Position numbers and translations under genes: made by a program | Shown: positions 62,348 to 64,000 of the stretch, piece by piece | Layout: each line of letters starts with the position of its first letter | How positions within the stretch are numbered: the first letter of the stretch is position 1 | Notes under the pieces: model-generated | Databases searched by the model: none | The model's input: the letters and a program-made list of their open reading frames with translations, nothing else | Told to the model about the DNA's origin: nothing | Assembly: GCF_900176885.1 (NCBI RefSeq) | Contig: NZ_LT839648.1 | Span: forward strand, 382,428-446,427 | Length of the DNA stretch: 64,000 nucleotides | Origin: Oceanobacillus senegalensis | Lineage (GTDB): Bacteria; Bacillota; Bacilli; Bacillales; Amphibacillaceae | Direction of reading: 5' to 3'

Positions 62348-63112
62348 ATGACGAATCTATTGGACTTGTCTGGTAAAGTGATTTTAATTGCTGGTGGTAG
62401 TCGTGGAATTGGTGCACAAATGGCTCGTGATTACGCAGAACAAGGTGCAAATTTAGTCATTGCTAGTAGAAACCTTGATGCCTGTTCATCGTTAGGGCTA
62501 GAAATTACTGCTACATCTCATGTTGAGGTATTACCTGTTCGTTGTGATATGGCTAATCTTGATGATATTAGATCCATGTATAGACAAACGGTGGATAAAT
62601 TTGGAAAAGTTGACATTATCGTAAACAATGCTGGGGTCAATCGAACGAAACCAGCGATTGAAGTAACGGAGGATGACTTTGATTTTACATTTGATGTGAA
62701 TATCAAAGGACTATTTTTCAGTTGTCAGGAAGCTGCAAAAATAATGATGGACCAAGGACATGGAAAAATTATTAATATATCATCCGTAGGCGGTTTAAAA
62801 CCATATAAACGGATTGCACCATACACAGCAAGTAAAGCGTCTGTTATCCATTTAACCAAATCTCTTGCTTCCGAGTGGGCAAGATATGGGATTATCGTCA
62901 ATTCCATTGCTCCAGGGCTAATTAGTACGGAAATCAATGAAAAGGAATTTGAAGATGAAAGATGGTTAAATAAAATATTAAAAACCATTCCAATGCGGAA
63001 ACTAGGAGATCCGAAAGATATTTCCAACATTGGATTATATCTTGCTTCCGACCTTTCCAACTATATTACAGGCCAAACATTTCCAATTGATGGTGGAACG
63101 CTAACGGAATAG
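62348..63112 (+). CDS. SDR family oxidoreductase in the acyl-CoA cluster
   Basis: The 254-residue SDR has AGGSRGIGAQMA, NNAGVNRTKP, the catalytic Ser in ISSVGGLKP, YTASK and a C-terminal FPIDGGTLTE. Together with the acyl-CoA dehydrogenase 23 bp upstream and the broken crotonase, it suggests a pathway that degrades a branched, cyclic or fatty acyl-CoA; the SDR could oxidise a 3-hydroxyacyl intermediate or an alcohol precursor. GGGGGG lies before the ATG. It ends in a hairpin terminator. Confidence 0.87.
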   Translation: MTNLLDLSGKVILIAGGSRGIGAQMARDYAEQGANLVIASRNLDACSSLGLEITATSHVEVLPVRCDMANLDDIRSMYRQTVDKFGKVDIIVNNAGVNRTKPAIEVTEDDFDFTFDVNIKGLFFSCQEAAKIMMDQGHGKIINISSVGGLKPYKRIAPYTASKASVIHLTKSLASEWARYGIIVNSIAPGLISTEINEKEFEDERWLNKILKTIPMRKLGDPKDISNIGLYLASDLSNYITGQTFPIDGGTLTE

Positions 63113-63126
63113 TAGAAAAGCGAAAG

Positions 63127-63178
63127 AAAACTGGACTCTTGGATTTGTCGTCAACCATAAAGGGTCCAGTTTATTATT
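63127..63178 (+). terminator. Terminator after the SDR gene
   Basis: AAAACTGGAC pairs with GGTCCAGTTT around 25 nt and is followed by a T-rich stretch. Confidence 0.75.
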
Positions 63179-63197
63179 AAAAATGGTGTCGTAGTAG

Positions 63198-63629
63198 AAG
63201 GATGATGCGCAATAACTTAATTTCTCCTCTAGTTGATTTGCGCTACGGACAGTCGCACACCTTAGGGAACGGCTTCAGCGTCCGTAGCAGAAAGCCACTT
63301 CCTGCTCAGGTCTAGACACGTGCTTTTCCCGCAGGACAAGGAAGGCTTCGTCAGCGAAACATCGCACGTAAAAAATCGGTTTTTATTTTCAAGTAGTCGA
63401 CTGTCCTCCGCTCCAATTCAACCATTTTGAAAGTATTAAACAATATGACTTAAGTTTGTTTCACACCAAACCAACGAAGGAAATACACGGAGACTCCTGT
63501 GGGATGAAAAGCCTAGGTGAGACTCCGTAGAGCGTTAGCTCGGAGGAGGCTCAACAGCGCCCACGGAAAGCGTAGTGTATTTCCGAAGCGGTATTTGAGC
63601 ACTAATTTGCGTAACAAGTTAATACGCAT
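63198..63629 (-). repeat. Composite repeat, copy B (inverted relative to copy A)
   Basis: A 432-bp block whose reverse complement aligns along its length with 14612-15046. Shared landmarks in the same order are the GGAAATACAC/GTGTATTTCC sub-repeat (here 63479 and 63575), TCACCTAGGCTTTTCAT, GGAGGACAGTCGACT..TTGAAAATAAAA, CCTTCCTTGTCCTG and CCCTAAGGT. Identity is clear but far from perfect. It lies between two SDR genes, with no coding frame of note. The rest of the 584-bp gap shows only the terminator before it. Confidence 0.75.
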
Positions 63630-63696
63630 TTTATATATGATGTGACAGAAACAATTCATATGGAAAGCAACCAAAATAGAAAGGGGAAGATAGTTT

Positions 63697-64000
63697 ATGA
63701 AAATAGAAGAGGTTGTTGCAGTTGTTACAGGAGGGGCTTCTGGATTAGGGGAAGCAACCATCCGAAACATTGTCTCAAATGGCGGAAAGGCTGTCATTAT
63801 TGACTTACAAGAAGAACGTGCAACACAGCTTGTTCAAGAATTAGGGGAAGACAAGGTACTATTTGTCAAAACAGATGTAACGAGTGAAGAACATGTTCAA
63901 TCTGCCTTAAACCAGGCAGTGACCTACTTTGGTTACATAAATACAGTGGTAAACTGTGCAGGAATTGGATCAGGTGCAAAAACCTATGGTCGAAAAGGGG
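63697..64000 (+). CDS. SDR family oxidoreductase (3-hydroxyacyl-CoA dehydrogenase-like), 5' part
   Basis: The first 101 codons are inside the window; the gene runs off the right end. The start has GAAAGGGG upstream. The visible part shows the Rossmann motif VTGGASGLGEAT, an acidic residue after the second strand (VIIDLQEER) indicating NAD, and NCAGIGSGAKTYGRKG. The wording after the NCAG motif resembles type II 3-hydroxyacyl-CoA dehydrogenases (HSD17B10-like), which fits a beta-oxidation role beside the acyl-CoA dehydrogenase. Confidence 0.82.
   Translation, partial: MKIEEVVAVVTGGASGLGEATIRNIVSNGGKAVIIDLQEERATQLVQELGEDKVLFVKTDVTSEEHVQSALNQAVTYFGYINTVVNCAGIGSGAKTYGRKG

Overview
The window looks like a chromosomal segment of a low-GC, AT-rich Gram-positive bacterium of the Bacillaceae, probably a halotolerant genus in the Oceanobacillus/Virgibacillus/Ornithinibacillus range. 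The genus is inference. The evidence is strong AGGAGG-type ribosome binding sites, frequent TTG starts, U-tailed hairpin terminators after most operons, an S-box riboswitch, a CcpA cre site, and Bacillus-type genes (ykvS, pgcA, xpaC-yaaN, kipI/kipA/ycsF, a metA with Glu111, an OpuAC of Bacillus architecture). I saw no rRNA, tRNA, CRISPR array, prophage or intact insertion sequence.

Layout. 1-10.4 kb: 3' end of mmsA/iolA, an alpha/beta hydrolase whose nucleophile Ser is replaced by Asn, a BCCT osmolyte transporter, metA, a YkvS-like protein, CorA, the decayed tail of a second BCCT transporter, a small resolvase-like protein and a large UPF0182 membrane protein. 10.4-17.7 kb: a LysM amidase and the nickel-pincer cofactor genes larE, larC1, larB and larC2. 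LarC is split into two separate genes, with larB and a 435-bp repeat between them. pgcA follows. 17.7-23.6 kb: Hsp20, an FAD monooxygenase, an ABC ATPase, an LLM-type monooxygenase controlled by a SAM riboswitch, and a HAD phosphatase.

23.6-33.4 kb is the most coherent catabolic unit. It holds an SDR dehydrogenase, a DeoR regulator, a zinc polyol dehydrogenase, an MFS polyol permease, DhaK and DhaL kinase subunits, an RpiB-type isomerase, transaldolase and transketolase. The set fits tetritol (erythritol/threitol) catabolism: oxidation to erythrulose, phosphorylation, isomerisation to erythrose 4-phosphate, and entry into the pentose phosphate pathway. Three promoters carry a shared CGAAA-type box, and the first also has a perfect cre site.

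33.4-44.3 kb: an acetoin-reductase-like SDR, a secreted or anchored subtilase, an orphan AbiGi-like phage-defence protein, type II pantothenate kinase, xpaC-telA, and a 5-oxoproline unit (NRAMP-like transporter lacking DPGN, pxpB, pxpA, pxpC). 44.3-53.3 kb: a TRAP transporter (dctPQM), yhdT-panF-like symporter genes, an M20 peptidase remnant, a tartrate/D-malate-type dehydrogenase, an SDR and an aldehyde dehydrogenase, probably for hydroxy-acid use. 53.3-64 kb: an orphan OpuAC-like binding protein, glycolate oxidase genes glcDF with an unknown 12-TM protein, a small membrane protein, a twice-frameshifted enoyl-CoA hydratase, an acyl-CoA dehydrogenase and two SDRs. A second copy of the larB/larC2 repeat lies inverted near the right end.
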